A stretch of DNA of 64,000 bases, taken from NCBI RefSeq assembly GCF_900452415.1, contig NZ_UGNX01000001.1:3410001-3474000 (forward strand), written 5' to 3'. Shown here piece after piece: positions 25,862 through 35,433 of the stretch. A program made the position numbers and the translations under genes. The stretch's first letter is position 1, and each line of letters starts with the position of its first letter. Below the pieces are notes generated by a model, which was not told the origin of the DNA, ran no database searches, and saw only the letters and a program-made list of their open reading frames with translations. The DNA is from Legionella cincinnatiensis (GTDB taxonomy: Bacteria; Pseudomonadota; Gammaproteobacteria; Legionellales; Legionellaceae).

Positions 25862-26107
25862 ATGTTTAGCGGAGAGAATATAATAAAAGAAGATTTTCAA
25901 AACATTTTATATCGGAACGGACTTTCTGCTAATGAGTTTAAAATCACCATACAGAATGGCTCAAGTTACGATCCAAATCAAATAGTCGGTACGCAAGTTT
26001 GGATAACTATCGAAAGAGATTCTATAAAAAAGCGATATGGTTTATACCGAACTAATTGGCCATATGATTTTGAAGCAGACTTAAAAAATGGTTACTTTAA
26101 TATATAG
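25862..26107 (+). CDS. Small hypothetical protein (81 residues)
   Basis: Unrecognised. It is a soluble alpha/beta-looking protein containing VGTQVWITIERDSIKKRYGLYR. The start is supported by AAGGAATAA about 6 bases upstream. There is no signal peptide. Codon usage resembles its neighbours. It may be a free-standing accessory protein. Confidence 0.6.
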   Translation: MFSGENIIKEDFQNILYRNGLSANEFKITIQNGSSYDPNQIVGTQVWITIERDSIKKRYGLYRTNWPYDFEADLKNGYFNI

Positions 26108-26272
26108 GAAGTAGAACCACATAACTTATTGTATATTGAAGAATAAACCTTAAAATAATAAAAACCGTCAATAAATTAAATTATAATTGACCAATTAACT
26201 ATCGTTGCTGTTGACCTATATTCTGTTTCGACTTACATAGGTTTTAAACCGGGATAAAATAGAGAGAATTCT

Positions 26273-27811
26273 ATGGATATTATCAGGGGAACCTATACTA
26301 CGTATATCCCGGAGAAACTACCTCTGTGGCGGATATTCCTGCCGCCTGTTTTTCTATCTTTGGTTTGTGTTTTAATTAGATACCAAACTAATGTACTTCT
26401 TTTTCATACTCTCGCTGAGTTAGTTGGTGTATTTATTGGACTAACCGCGATGATACTAGCGATCACAACCTCCCAATTCATAAAAAATCAATTTGTGATT
26501 TTAATTGCTCTGGCGGCAGGTTGGACTTCTGTCTTGGATATAGGTCATATTTTAGCTCACAAGGGGATGAATTTATTACCTCATGGAGGCAATAACCTAA
26601 GTACTCAGTTTTGGATATCTGCTCGTTTTCTTCAAGCGATTACTTTTCTTCTAGCAACCTATTTTTTTAGACACACCGTAAAAATTTGGATTATTAATCT
26701 TTGCTTCTTATTTATCATTTTATTATTTTTTATAGGCATATTTTCAGGCCATTTTCCTACAGTTTATATTGAATACTTTGGCCCCACATGGTTTCAAGCA
26801 TATTGTGAATGGGGAGTTATCATTATTTTTATTACAGCATTGATGCTGCTTTGGCATGAAAAAAGAATGATGACTAAAGAAACATTACATTATATATCTT
26901 TATGCATCATCACTTTGATTGTGTCATTATTCCTGTTGTCCTATTATAAAAATTCTTATGATATCGCATATTTAATCGGTCATCTGCTCAGGATATTTTC
27001 GTTCTGGTTTATCTATATCGCTTTGGTAATAGAATCTTTACGTCGGCCGTTTGCAATGTTTATACGCACAGCTACTACCTATAACAATATCCCGGATCCT
27101 ACTTTTTCTGTGCAATCCGAAGGGATTATCCTCCAAGCGAACAATGCCGCAGGGAAATCGGCTCATAAAAAAGCTGAAGAGTTAGTAGGATTATCATCCC
27201 ACCTACTTTTTCATAATAAATCTATAGACCAAAAAGATTGTCCTGTCTGTTCCAAACTTTCTACTTCAAGAAATAAATATACCGTAGAATTTGAGACGGA
27301 AAAGGGAATCTGGTTGGAATGCAGTGTATCACCTATAAATTCTGATTTATTTCCTAATTCATGGGTCCAGGTAGTTAGAAATATTACTTTTCGGAAGGTA
27401 CTTGAAAAAGAGCGAAAAAAATTAATGCATGACTTAGGTGAGCGTATTAAAGAACTTAGATGTCTATACACCATTTCCAATTTAATTGCTTTAGGAAAAT
27501 CGAGTAAAGAAGAATTACTCAGAGGAGTGGTTCACGCACTACCTAAAGCGTTTCAATTTCCAGAGTATATGGTTGCAACAATAGAAAGTAAGTGGGGTAA
27601 TTTTAGCTCAGAGCCTAATGCAAAAAAGTTACCCTATCAGCTGGAAAAAGAATTGATAATCGATAATGAGGTAGTTTTAAAAATAATGGTATTTTATTGT
27701 GTTCAACCCCCAATATTAAGAACTATCTTTTTACCTGAAGAGTCTGCTCTTTTAGATTCGGTGACAACACTTTTACAAAATACCCTGAAGCGATTTTGTT
27801 CGGAACAATAA
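26273..27811 (+). CDS. MASE3-PAS-GAF-like membrane sensor without an output domain
   Basis: The first 250 residues contain seven or eight membrane segments of MASE3 type. Conserved-looking intramembrane His/Asp occur in VLDIGHILAHKGMN and AYLIGHLLRIFSF. A PAS-like domain follows (about 275-375) with a DCPVC motif, then a short coiled coil with LHY-like LMHDLGERIKELRCLY. A GAF-like domain spans about 395-510. MASE3 sensors normally end in a histidine kinase or GGDEF; here the protein stops after the GAF-like part. A partner kinase must act in trans, or this is a shortened sensor. No kinase or regulator gene is adjacent. Confidence 0.8.
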   Translation: MDIIRGTYTTYIPEKLPLWRIFLPPVFLSLVCVLIRYQTNVLLFHTLAELVGVFIGLTAMILAITTSQFIKNQFVILIALAAGWTSVLDIGHILAHKGMNLLPHGGNNLSTQFWISARFLQAITFLLATYFFRHTVKIWIINLCFLFIILLFFIGIFSGHFPTVYIEYFGPTWFQAYCEWGVIIIFITALMLLWHEKRMMTKETLHYISLCIITLIVSLFLLSYYKNSYDIAYLIGHLLRIFSFWFIYIALVIESLRRPFAMFIRTATTYNNIPDPTFSVQSEGIILQANNAAGKSAHKKAEELVGLSSHLLFHNKSIDQKDCPVCSKLSTSRNKYTVEFETEKGIWLECSVSPINSDLFPNSWVQVVRNITFRKVLEKERKKLMHDLGERIKELRCLYTISNLIALGKSSKEELLRGVVHALPKAFQFPEYMVATIESKWGNFSSEPNAKKLPYQLEKELIIDNEVVLKIMVFYCVQPPILRTIFLPEESALLDSVTTLLQNTLKRFCSEQ

Positions 27812-27929
27812 ACCAACGAATGCAAAAAAAATTGTTTTATGGAACGTTGCTTAATATAACCTTAATCTTTTTGTAGTATTATTATCGATCAGGTAGATAA
27901 AATTATACATAACTTAGAGATATATCAAT

Positions 27930-28061
27930 ATGATTATTGCACTCGCACTCTTGAAAGTACTTATTATGCCTGCGTTTCTTAAGCTAATGAAAAACTACCG
28001 TAATCAAAAGAAAGACAACTATATTCAAAAAGAAACAAGACCACAGCCTATAAATGTTTAA
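27930..28061 (+). CDS. Very small membrane-type ORF (43 residues)
   Basis: It begins MIIALALLKVLIMPAFLKLM, a single hydrophobic segment, followed by a basic, Gln/Asn-rich tail ending RPQPINV. An AT-rich hairpin with terminator features (28108-28142) follows 46 bases after the stop, as expected for a transcribed unit. The ribosome-binding site is weak (TAGAGA). It may be a small membrane peptide; conservation is untested. Confidence 0.4.
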   Translation: MIIALALLKVLIMPAFLKLMKNYRNQKKDNYIQKETRPQPINV

Positions 28062-28107
28062 ATAAAAATTTATAAAACGAGCTCTTCCTATTTTAATTAA
28101 AGGGGAG

Positions 28108-28142
28108 TCCGATATAAAAAGTGAGTAATTTTTTATATCGGA
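28108..28142. repeat. AT-rich inverted repeat, copy C (terminator-like)
   Basis: A perfect 13-base stem, TCCGATATAAAAA with its complement at 28130-28142, closes a 9-base loop (GTGAGTAAT). It belongs to the same family as 11992-12027 and again sits at a convergent junction, so a bidirectional terminator is likely. Confidence 0.65.
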
Positions 28143-28192
28143 TTCTTTAAAAAATTTCCTATCTTTACTTTATAAGCATTTAGTACCACTCA

Positions 28193-29197
28193 TTATTGAG
28201 GCTCTTTTAGCTTAAATTCCATCAACGTAAACAAACTGTTCGTTACGTAACTGTTTTTAAAAGTAAAACCTGCTGGTTCAATCGATTTTTGCCATTCGGC
28301 TAAAGTGCGCTGACGACCGCCCAACAATACCATCATAACGATATCCATTGTCTTATTGGGATGAGGCTGATTGTCATCAGGCATGACTTGTTCAGCAATA
28401 AATAAGGCTGCGTGCTTTGGCATTTGTTGCGCGCAATTTCTTAATATTTGATGCATCATCTTATCATTGAAATCATGTAAAACACCTTTAAAAATATAAG
28501 CATCTGCACTTGGTATCGTCGCAAAAAAATCACCCTTTTGGAGACTGATATTAGGAGAAAAATCTGCAGAATTCAGCTGATCAATAACTGCTGGCGTATC
28601 AAATACAATAACCCCAACATGAGGATGTTTGTTACTGATTGCTTTCACTAAACCGCCTCGCCCGCCCCCCATATCAATTAGAGTCGAAAATACAGAGAAA
28701 TTAAATACATCAGCGATCGATGCATCATCATAAGTAGAAAGTTTAGCCATTCCTCTATCAAAATTATGTTGTTTCTCAGCATCTTGACTCAGGTAATGGA
28801 AAAAATTATCGCCATGTTGGATTTCGAATGCGGGCTTTCCAGTTTTAAGACTTGCCTCTAATTGAGAAAAAGCTTGCCACCAACTGTCATCAACCATACA
28901 CAATACATCGCGTATAGAATGCGGATCTTCATCGCAAAGTACCTTGGATAATTCGGTTAAAGAATAAAGGCCATCCTTGTAATGAAACAAGTCATAAGAA
29001 CAGAGAAACTTTAATACCCTATCCAATAATTCAGGTTTACTTTCCGTAGCTTTTGCAAGTTCATCAATATATTTAGGTCCAGATAATAGATAATTCGCGA
29101 CGCCTAACTGGGCCACTGCATGTAATGCCCGAGATACTACATACCATCGCGACATAATCGCTAATTGAAGATGAGGTTTTTCCATTTGATAGTGCAT
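28193..29197 (-). CDS. SAM-dependent O-methyltransferase (plant COMT/hydroxyneurosporene-type)
   Basis: An N-terminal dimerisation domain of winged-helix type (ALHAVAQLGVANYLLSG) precedes a class I methyltransferase fold. Motif I is LIDMGGGRGGLVKAI, with LQKGDFF and the catalytic His in FKGVLHDFND. Family members methylate hydroxyls of small aromatic or isoprenoid metabolites, often in natural-product clusters. The length of 334 is normal. The substrate is unknown; it is a single gene, not contiguous with the 33-40 kb cluster. Confidence 0.88.
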   Translation of the reverse strand: MHYQMEKPHLQLAIMSRWYVVSRALHAVAQLGVANYLLSGPKYIDELAKATESKPELLDRVLKFLCSYDLFHYKDGLYSLTELSKVLCDEDPHSIRDVLCMVDDSWWQAFSQLEASLKTGKPAFEIQHGDNFFHYLSQDAEKQHNFDRGMAKLSTYDDASIADVFNFSVFSTLIDMGGGRGGLVKAISNKHPHVGVIVFDTPAVIDQLNSADFSPNISLQKGDFFATIPSADAYIFKGVLHDFNDKMMHQILRNCAQQMPKHAALFIAEQVMPDDNQPHPNKTMDIVMMVLLGGRQRTLAEWQKSIEPAGFTFKNSYVTNSLFTLMEFKLKEPQ

Positions 29198-29330
29198 TTA
29201 TCATTCCCTGTTAACAAACCTTCTCTATTATTTGTTAATGAACACAAAAAGTTAAGTATTTTCTCTATCAATTAAAATAAAAAATTCATTGGAGTAATTA
29301 TTCTCTGGCACACCTTACACTCATCTAAAA

Positions 29331-29966
29331 TTACCGCAGAAGCACTGTTGCATGACTCAAACTTGCAATTCTCACCCCAAATGCCACCAGCAGTCCCCCC
29401 ATGATTTTTACAATGTAAAATTGCAAACGATTTAAATTGGTTTTGACATATTGATGGGTCAGCATATAAGAAAGACTGGAAAACCAAATCATATGAATTA
29501 AGGCAATTTCAATTCCATAGGCCAGCTCACTCAGAATGGAATGCCCTGGTTTTACTACTAAGGTAAAAAATGCCAATAAAAACATGATTGCTTTAGGGTT
29601 TAAAAGATTACAAAAAAGTCCTTGATTAAAGGCTTGCAAATTCGTAATCCCATGATCCACATGTCCCGAATCCAGTTTCATCATTTCTCGTTTGGCGAAT
29701 AGACCCTTAATGCCAATATAAATCAAATAAGCAGCGCCTAAATATTTGATAATGCTAAAAGCAAGAAGGGATTGCGAAATAACAAGAGCTAAACCCAAAA
29801 TACAGTAACTTGCATGAATTATGAGACTGGTAGAAATGCCAAGAGCAGTATAAATTCCTGCTTTTCTGGAGTAAAGCAAAGCATTCTTGGTCACAAGAGC
29901 AAAATCTGGGCCTGGAGAAATTGCCGCTAACATGATGAGCAGGCTTATTGATAAAAACTCTTGCAC
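29331..29966 (-). CDS. LysE/RhtB-family amino-acid exporter
   Basis: Six-helix exporter of basic or hydrophobic amino acids or homoserine. The family signature near the start, ISPGPDFALVTKNAL, and NPKAIMFLLAFF are both clear. The longest frame begins at 30065, but a GTG at 29964-29966 has GGAG at 7 bases and gives the normal length (212 residues). The upstream extension has no family counterpart, so the GTG is chosen. The gene is divergent from dgkA. Confidence 0.9.
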   Translation of the reverse strand: MQEFLSISLLIMLAAISPGPDFALVTKNALLYSRKAGIYTALGISTSLIIHASYCILGLALVISQSLLAFSIIKYLGAAYLIYIGIKGLFAKREMMKLDSGHVDHGITNLQAFNQGLFCNLLNPKAIMFLLAFFTLVVKPGHSILSELAYGIEIALIHMIWFSSLSYMLTHQYVKTNLNRLQFYIVKIMGGLLVAFGVRIASLSHATVLLR

Positions 29967-30094
29967 AATATTTCTCCATAACAAATAATCAATAATTGTA
30001 ACATAGATCTTATAAAGTAAAATCTTGTAGAAATTGAACACAGAATTATAGTAATCTCGAAACACAAAAAAGTGTAACAGAATTCGAGACTTAA

Positions 30095-30460
30095 ATGATA
30101 AGATTCATAATTAAAGCAATTTTGAAAATACAAGAAGCCACAGGCTATTCCCTATGTGGATTAAAAGCAGCCTTTCAAAATGAATTTGCTTTTCGTCTTG
30201 AATTATTGGCCGCCGCCATTGCGTTACCATGCGCTTTTTTTTTAGGAAACACTGCTGTTGAACGCGCTTTATTAATTGGTACACTATTCCTTATTTTAAT
30301 TGCCGAACTCTTGAATTCCGCAATAGAAACAACCCTGAATCGAATTGATCTGGCGTGGAATCCTCTCACTAAAAGAGCAAAAGACATGGGCTCAGCTGCT
30401 ATTCTGATTTCAATCATTAATGCAATTATCATTTGGGCGATTATTATCTTTTCTCACTGA
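30095..30460 (+). CDS. dgkA: Diacylglycerol kinase (prokaryotic, membrane)
   Basis: Phosphorylates diacylglycerol at the inner membrane and recycles it into phospholipid synthesis. A three-helix trimeric enzyme of 121 residues. The signature ELLNSAIETTLNRIDL and KRAKDMGSAA holds the catalytic Glu and metal and nucleotide contacts. An amphipathic N-terminal helix precedes the membrane segments, as usual. It is a single gene divergent from the LysE gene and convergent with the barrel protein gene. Confidence 0.95.
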   Translation: MIRFIIKAILKIQEATGYSLCGLKAAFQNEFAFRLELLAAAIALPCAFFLGNTAVERALLIGTLFLILIAELLNSAIETTLNRIDLAWNPLTKRAKDMGSAAILISIINAIIIWAIIIFSH

Positions 30461-30492
30461 GAGTTGAATTTTGATGAATCCTCTTATTCCAC

Positions 30493-31206
30493 TTATAAAC
30501 TTAGATAAAAATTTACCGCAAGGATGTTCGCAAGAAAATTGGGCACTCCAAAACGTCGAATATATTGATTCATATAACCTATCTCAGCTATTGCAAAGGA
30601 ATTCACTTCATAGCCTAAACCAATAAAAAATCGATTTTGATCAAAACCGCGACTATTGGTACCTACAAAATTATTTTTATGAATGAAAATCTCATCGCTA
30701 GTGACAAAAGCTAATCGATCATTATTTTTAATGGGAGCAAAAATTTTGACAAGCTCTCGGATCCGATAAGCGGTTTTAGGATTATTTTGCAGAAAACGTT
30801 GCTCTGTACGAGTTCTGCTCGTAAGTTTAAAAGATGGGTAGGACTTAACCCATAAGAGTTGCTGCCAAATTCGATTCTCCTCAAATGGACTTGAAGTATT
30901 TGGCGGTCCTGAATAGATCCAGGCATATCCAAGCCATATGCTTGTATTCTCCGTTAAGGCATAACCGAGTCCTGGTCGCAATAAAATCTGAGAATAACGA
31001 CTCGAGTCAGCACCTAAACGTTGTTGCCCTTCCAACCAATAGCGTAAGTGACTAAATACCTTATCATCACTATAAAACTTACCAATAGTGGTAAGATTGA
31101 GCCAAGTTTGAAAATCACGCTCAAGGGCACACGCCGCATTTTTTGACCAACCCCAAATAACCATTAATCCTAAAAATGCTAATAATGCACTCCTTCTCGT
31201 CCTCAT
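30493..31206 (-). CDS. DUF2490 outer-membrane beta-barrel protein
   Basis: It has a signal peptide (LLAFLGLMVIWGWSKNAACA) followed by FQTWLNLTTIGKF. Alternating aromatic strands end in FYLSL with a C-terminal Leu. The layout (QTW start, R-T-E-Q-R-F central strand, GYMNQY late strand) is that of DUF2490, predicted to be a porin-like barrel. The cargo is unknown. The length is normal for the family. It is a single gene, convergent with dgkA. Confidence 0.83.
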   Translation of the reverse strand: MRTRRSALLAFLGLMVIWGWSKNAACALERDFQTWLNLTTIGKFYSDDKVFSHLRYWLEGQQRLGADSSRYSQILLRPGLGYALTENTSIWLGYAWIYSGPPNTSSPFEENRIWQQLLWVKSYPSFKLTSRTRTEQRFLQNNPKTAYRIRELVKIFAPIKNNDRLAFVTSDEIFIHKNNFVGTNSRGFDQNRFFIGLGYEVNSFAIAEIGYMNQYIRRFGVPNFLANILAVNFYLSL

Positions 31207-31297
31207 CCATGCCCTTAACTTTTAAAAAGGAACAAAGTTTAATATGCATTGCCAAGATTTAAAAGTACTGAGAACCATGATAATGTATGCCGCAACA

Positions 31298-32125
31298 TTA
31301 GAACACCATTTGATATTCTTCAGCATCCTCATCCTGTGTCATTGCTAAAAACTCACTCACTTTTTTACATGCGTATTCCACTTGCTCCGATTTAGCTTTT
31401 AAATGCTCCATATGAACATTATTTAATGATTTTCCGGACCACAAAGTACTTACTGAATTTCCCATATCGCATTTATTTGAAATGATAGGATCGAAATAAA
31501 GTGGACAAAAAATGCTCATACAAAATAATTTTAATATACTGCTAATAACTTCGATAATATTTAGAGAATGGTGATCTTTAAGGTTTTCCATATCCGTTTT
31601 TAAGAGAACTTCACTTAACTCTTTGATTTGGTTTAACTTAAATTGAATTGCCCCCTCAACAGTATGGCCTTCAAATTTTTTATTGCGAATAGCATATAAT
31701 TTACTCAAAAAATTTTGGCGTAACTCAATATCATTCTTTTCTGTTGGCACATCATTTGATTTAAGCCAATTTGCCTGTCTAAAGATTTGCTCATCAAGCA
31801 TGGCAAAATAATAAGCAAGAATCTCATTAAAAAGTGTTTTTTCATTGAGTATTCTTTTCCATTCCAGTTCTGTAACTTCTTGATAGGCATCAATATGATT
31901 GTGTTTCAGTATTGACCGCACTGCAGCGCTTAAAATCTCATCATCAAAATGATGAGGATATTTGGACAGAATTTTTTGTGCCTTGCTGGTTACTTCTTGT
32001 GCTCTTTTATCAAAATCTCTAGCCGCTTCTGCATAGACTTCCCATAATGGCATATCACTCTCTCCAATATTTAAATCGCATTTATGATACATTTGTTTCA
32101 AATTTAATACAATTAAATCTTTCAA
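31298..32125 (-). CDS. Hypothetical soluble helical protein (effector-like)
   Basis: Unrecognised. It is 275 residues, mainly alpha-helical, with one short hydrophobic patch (LKLFCMSIFCPLYFDP). The extreme C terminus is acidic, TQDEDAEEYQMVF, resembling the glutamate-rich E-block seen near the secretion signals of many Dot/Icm substrates. That is only suggestive. It has no catalytic motif, no signal peptide and no operon partner. The gene is divergent from the M15 peptidase gene. Confidence 0.6.
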   Translation of the reverse strand: MKDLIVLNLKQMYHKCDLNIGESDMPLWEVYAEAARDFDKRAQEVTSKAQKILSKYPHHFDDEILSAAVRSILKHNHIDAYQEVTELEWKRILNEKTLFNEILAYYFAMLDEQIFRQANWLKSNDVPTEKNDIELRQNFLSKLYAIRNKKFEGHTVEGAIQFKLNQIKELSEVLLKTDMENLKDHHSLNIIEVISSILKLFCMSIFCPLYFDPIISNKCDMGNSVSTLWSGKSLNNVHMEHLKAKSEQVEYACKKVSEFLAMTQDEDAEEYQMVF

Positions 32126-32224
32126 AGATCAATATGACAATATAACCTCTTCAGCTATCAGTTAACCTGCTGTAGCTCAAGTAAATAGAACAGCCTATAA
32201 TTATTGTAAAAATTATTCGCAAAT

Positions 32225-32929
32225 ATGAACCTTATGAGATTCATTTATTTTTTATTGATTTTTATTCGGTCATCAGCATGGTTTTTTGCTAAAACAGAGA
32301 AAAATACTTTATTTAAAAGCAGGATTCGTCCTATTCCCAAAAAAATTCAACGACAAATGTGCCAATTTACTTGGCGCAAAGGTTGTCCCGTAACCATGAA
32401 GAACTTAGCTTATGTCCAGCTTTCTTATTGGGGGTTTGATAATAAAACCCATATGGGGACTTTAATTATCAACAAAGAATTAGCACATGAGATAGTTGCT
32501 ATTTTTAAAGTTCTATTTAAACATAAATTCCCTATTCAAAGCATGCAACTCATGGATGTATTTCAAGGAGATGATAATGCTTCGATGGTGGCAAATAATA
32601 CTTCTGCATTTAATTGCCGGCCAGTCACGAATCGTCCGGGAGAATATTCTCAACACAGTTATGGTCGCGCAATTGATATTAATCCATTGATTAATCCTTA
32701 CATAAAAGGCAAAACCATTCTCCCTCCCCAAGGCATACGTTATGCAGACCGCACCCAACCCGCTCCCGGAAAAATTACCAAAGATAGTTTAGTGTATCAG
32801 CAATTTATAAAACATGGATGGGATTGGGCTGGTGATTGGCATGACCTTCAAGATTATCAGCACTTTGAAAAAAGAGCTCATGGAGAGAAACGTAATCCAT
32901 ATGGATTTAAGTCATTTCCAATACAATGA
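32225..32929 (+). CDS. M15-family D-Ala-D-Ala carboxypeptidase-like peptidase
   Basis: Zinc peptidase of the VanY/VanX fold. The metal motif SQHSYGRAIDINPL provides His and Asp, and DWHDLQDYQHFEK supplies the catalytic Glu/Asp region and the third ligand His. An N-terminal hydrophobic segment (FIYFLLIFIRSSAWFFA) targets it to the envelope. Likely role is cleavage of peptidoglycan stem peptides. The internal ATG at Met4 is an alternative start. It lies 114 bp upstream of the P450 gene and is probably not part of that operon. Confidence 0.85.
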   Translation: MNLMRFIYFLLIFIRSSAWFFAKTEKNTLFKSRIRPIPKKIQRQMCQFTWRKGCPVTMKNLAYVQLSYWGFDNKTHMGTLIINKELAHEIVAIFKVLFKHKFPIQSMQLMDVFQGDDNASMVANNTSAFNCRPVTNRPGEYSQHSYGRAIDINPLINPYIKGKTILPPQGIRYADRTQPAPGKITKDSLVYQQFIKHGWDWAGDWHDLQDYQHFEKRAHGEKRNPYGFKSFPIQ

Positions 32930-33043
32930 AAAATATTAGGAGAATGAAAAAGATGAGATTATATTTAAAATCGAATTGATTTATAAAGAAAAATAAGGCT
33001 CAATTAGCTTATTTCGATTACCTTGAACTTTTTGGGTACGATA

Positions 33044-34393
33044 ATGAATAGTAATATCGGAAAAAAGAACTTTGCAACCAAGAAAGTTCCTTATCTTGAG
33101 ATGTCCTTGAGACAAAAATTACAACAACTCAAAAAGGATAATTTTGACTTTTTAACTAGTCTCCACACCGTATCCGGTGATATCGCTCAGCTTAAGATAG
33201 GTTTTCAGAGCATCTTCTTTATCAATCACCCAGAATATGCACGACATGTCCTTCATACCCATATCACAAACTATCCAAAAGACAATTTTTATCAATTAGC
33301 GGAACACATTATTGGACAAAATATTCTCACCACCAACAATATGGCGTATTGGGGAGAACGTCGAAAAATGATTGCTGGATTATTTCAACCTCAATCTGTA
33401 TCAGAAATGGGGAGTGATATTATCGCAGTGATTCATGAAGAAATACGCTCCATTAAAATCGGTCAAAATTTATGCCTTAATTCGTTGACAACATCCCTTG
33501 CCCTAAAAGTCATTACCCGATTATTATTTAGTACCGCAATTAGTGAACAAAAAATCAATCAATTATCCGAATTATTAACTTATTTTGGCGATCTTTTGGT
33601 TAAAAAAAGGCAACCCTTGTCCTTATCATTACCTATTCGTCTTAACCGCAACTTTCATAAAGCTCATAGAGAGCTAAAGACCCTTATCAAAACCATTATC
33701 AATACAGAACGCAACACGATGAAACCCGATCTCATTATGCTGCTTTCAAAACATCGCTGTCCTCATACTCAAGCCAAACTCACTGAAGAGGAATTATTTT
33801 CAGAAGCAGCCTTAATGTTATTTGCCGGCCATGAAACGACGGCCAACGCACTAAACTGGCTGTTTATTACTTTATCTAAATACCCCGATCTGCGCAAAAA
33901 TTTGCGCAAAGAAATACATTCCGTTCTTAAAAATAAAATGTTAGAGGTAAACGATTTAGAACAAATGCCATTAATAAAAGCTCTAGTTATGGAAGTATTA
34001 AGATTATTTCCGTCTTTTCCGGCTGTGCCAAGATATTGCCTCAACGACGATGTGATTGATGGATATTTAATCCCAGCTCATTCCATGATTATTGTTAATA
34101 TTGCCATGATTCATCGACACCCAGAGTTTTGGTCTAACCCTGAAGGCTTTGATCCATATCGCTTTATTGATCATCAATTAAAACACAAATACGCTTTTTT
34201 ACCCTTTATAAATGGCCCTAGAGTATGTATTGGTAACAATTTGGCATTATTGGAGTTACAGTTAATGACCGTACTTTTTTTGCAACAATTTGATTTTAAT
34301 TTAATCGCGGGACAAGATGTAAGTTCCCATTACATCATTTCGTTACGCACTCAAAAAGACATTATCATGAATGTGATAAAAGCTGAGATGTAA
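33044..34393 (+). CDS. Cytochrome P450
   Basis: Heme monooxygenase. The I-helix AGHETTAN (near residue 260) has the oxygen-activating acid-Thr-like pattern. EVLRLFP holds ExxR. The heme loop FINGPRVCIGNN has the thiolate Cys at about 395 from this start. The length (about 450) fits fatty-acid or xenobiotic P450s (CYP102/CYP4-like). The frame can start at a TTG at 33023, but the ATG at 33044 with GGGT upstream is preferred; the site is weak. It is the first gene of a seven-gene operon, 11 bp before the next. No ferredoxin partner is encoded here. Confidence 0.93.
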   Translation: MNSNIGKKNFATKKVPYLEMSLRQKLQQLKKDNFDFLTSLHTVSGDIAQLKIGFQSIFFINHPEYARHVLHTHITNYPKDNFYQLAEHIIGQNILTTNNMAYWGERRKMIAGLFQPQSVSEMGSDIIAVIHEEIRSIKIGQNLCLNSLTTSLALKVITRLLFSTAISEQKINQLSELLTYFGDLLVKKRQPLSLSLPIRLNRNFHKAHRELKTLIKTIINTERNTMKPDLIMLLSKHRCPHTQAKLTEEELFSEAALMLFAGHETTANALNWLFITLSKYPDLRKNLRKEIHSVLKNKMLEVNDLEQMPLIKALVMEVLRLFPSFPAVPRYCLNDDVIDGYLIPAHSMIIVNIAMIHRHPEFWSNPEGFDPYRFIDHQLKHKYAFLPFINGPRVCIGNNLALLELQLMTVLFLQQFDFNLIAGQDVSSHYIISLRTQKDIIMNVIKAEM

Positions 34394-34404
34394 TTGGAGT
34401 TTTC

Positions 34405-35433
34405 ATGATTTATTCTGCTCTTAACGCTTCAAAATTAGAATCTCAGGTATTTATTCGTCAATTGACCGCTAAGGACGAAGAAGAATTTATCAAACTATTA
34501 TACAAAGTTTATGGAAATAGTTATTCATATACTTTTTTATATGAGCCTGGAGGTCTTTCAACATTAATTCATGGCAATAAAATCACCTCTTATGGTGAAT
34601 TCGATTCCCAAGGCCGTTTATTAGCTCATACTGCCTTTTGGCATAAAGAAAAAAATAGTGACTATGTTGAATCTGGGTGCTCTTTTAGAATCTCTGGGGG
34701 AGTCAAAAAATTCAAGTCTACTGTTACACCAAAAGCCTGGCACAATGCCCTCCAGCAGCTTGCTGCTCAATATCATTTCGTTCATCAGCATAACTCAACT
34801 TTGCACCTTTTAGCCCAGCGATATGCAACTCGATTGATGAATGCAAAATACTGCGGATTGATTCTCGGGTATGCTGAAAATGAAGCAGTTAAAGGAGTAA
34901 AATGCCCCTCGAATAAAATGCATGCATTACTCATGACTACAGTATTACAACCTCAGCAAGTTGAAAAAAAGATCTTTATACCTGCATTGTTTAAACCTTG
35001 GCTAGAAAATATTTATCAAAATTTAGGCCTGCCAAGAATGATTCATCCATTCCATTTGCATTCACAAGAAAAGTCTCCGTTTCATCTAAAAAACATGGAA
35101 ACAAACCCATACATTGGCTTACAAAGACGGCTTGTGCAAAAGAGTGCTCACTTTGAGTTTCATTGTTCTCCAAGTCCGTTACGTACCGATCTGATTCATT
35201 TACCCTTAGAAGATCCTGAATTGCTTCATGGTATTTTTCCTATATTAATTCAATCAGGATATATCCCTTGCGGTTTGCGGCCACATACACATCAATCTGA
35301 TGAGTTAATTTTTCAAAATGTCACAAAGTACAAACATACCCTGGTACATTTGTGTGAAGAAATTAAAATCGCAAATGCCAATACACTAAAAGAGGTTGAG
35401 CAATGGCAAAAACTTGTTCTGCAAATTATGTAG
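34405..35433 (+). CDS. GNAT-like protein of the biosynthetic operon
   Basis: The N-terminal half begins IRQLTAKDEEEFIKLLYKVYGNSY and continues ITSYGEFDSQGRLLAHTAFW, the N-terminal strands of a GNAT acyltransferase fold. The second half (about 170-342) is less typical and may be a second GNAT-like copy. Such proteins transfer acyl groups from acyl-CoA or acyl-ACP. It sits 11 bp after the P450 gene and overlaps the condensation-domain gene by 31 bp, so it is translationally coupled. The substrate is unknown. Confidence 0.65.
   Translation: MIYSALNASKLESQVFIRQLTAKDEEEFIKLLYKVYGNSYSYTFLYEPGGLSTLIHGNKITSYGEFDSQGRLLAHTAFWHKEKNSDYVESGCSFRISGGVKKFKSTVTPKAWHNALQQLAAQYHFVHQHNSTLHLLAQRYATRLMNAKYCGLILGYAENEAVKGVKCPSNKMHALLMTTVLQPQQVEKKIFIPALFKPWLENIYQNLGLPRMIHPFHLHSQEKSPFHLKNMETNPYIGLQRRLVQKSAHFEFHCSPSPLRTDLIHLPLEDPELLHGIFPILIQSGYIPCGLRPHTHQSDELIFQNVTKYKHTLVHLCEEIKIANANTLKEVEQWQKLVLQIM

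Noticed and set aside
30175..30432. 85-codon minus-strand frame opposite dgkA
   Set aside because: dgkA on the other strand is unmistakable; this is its complement.
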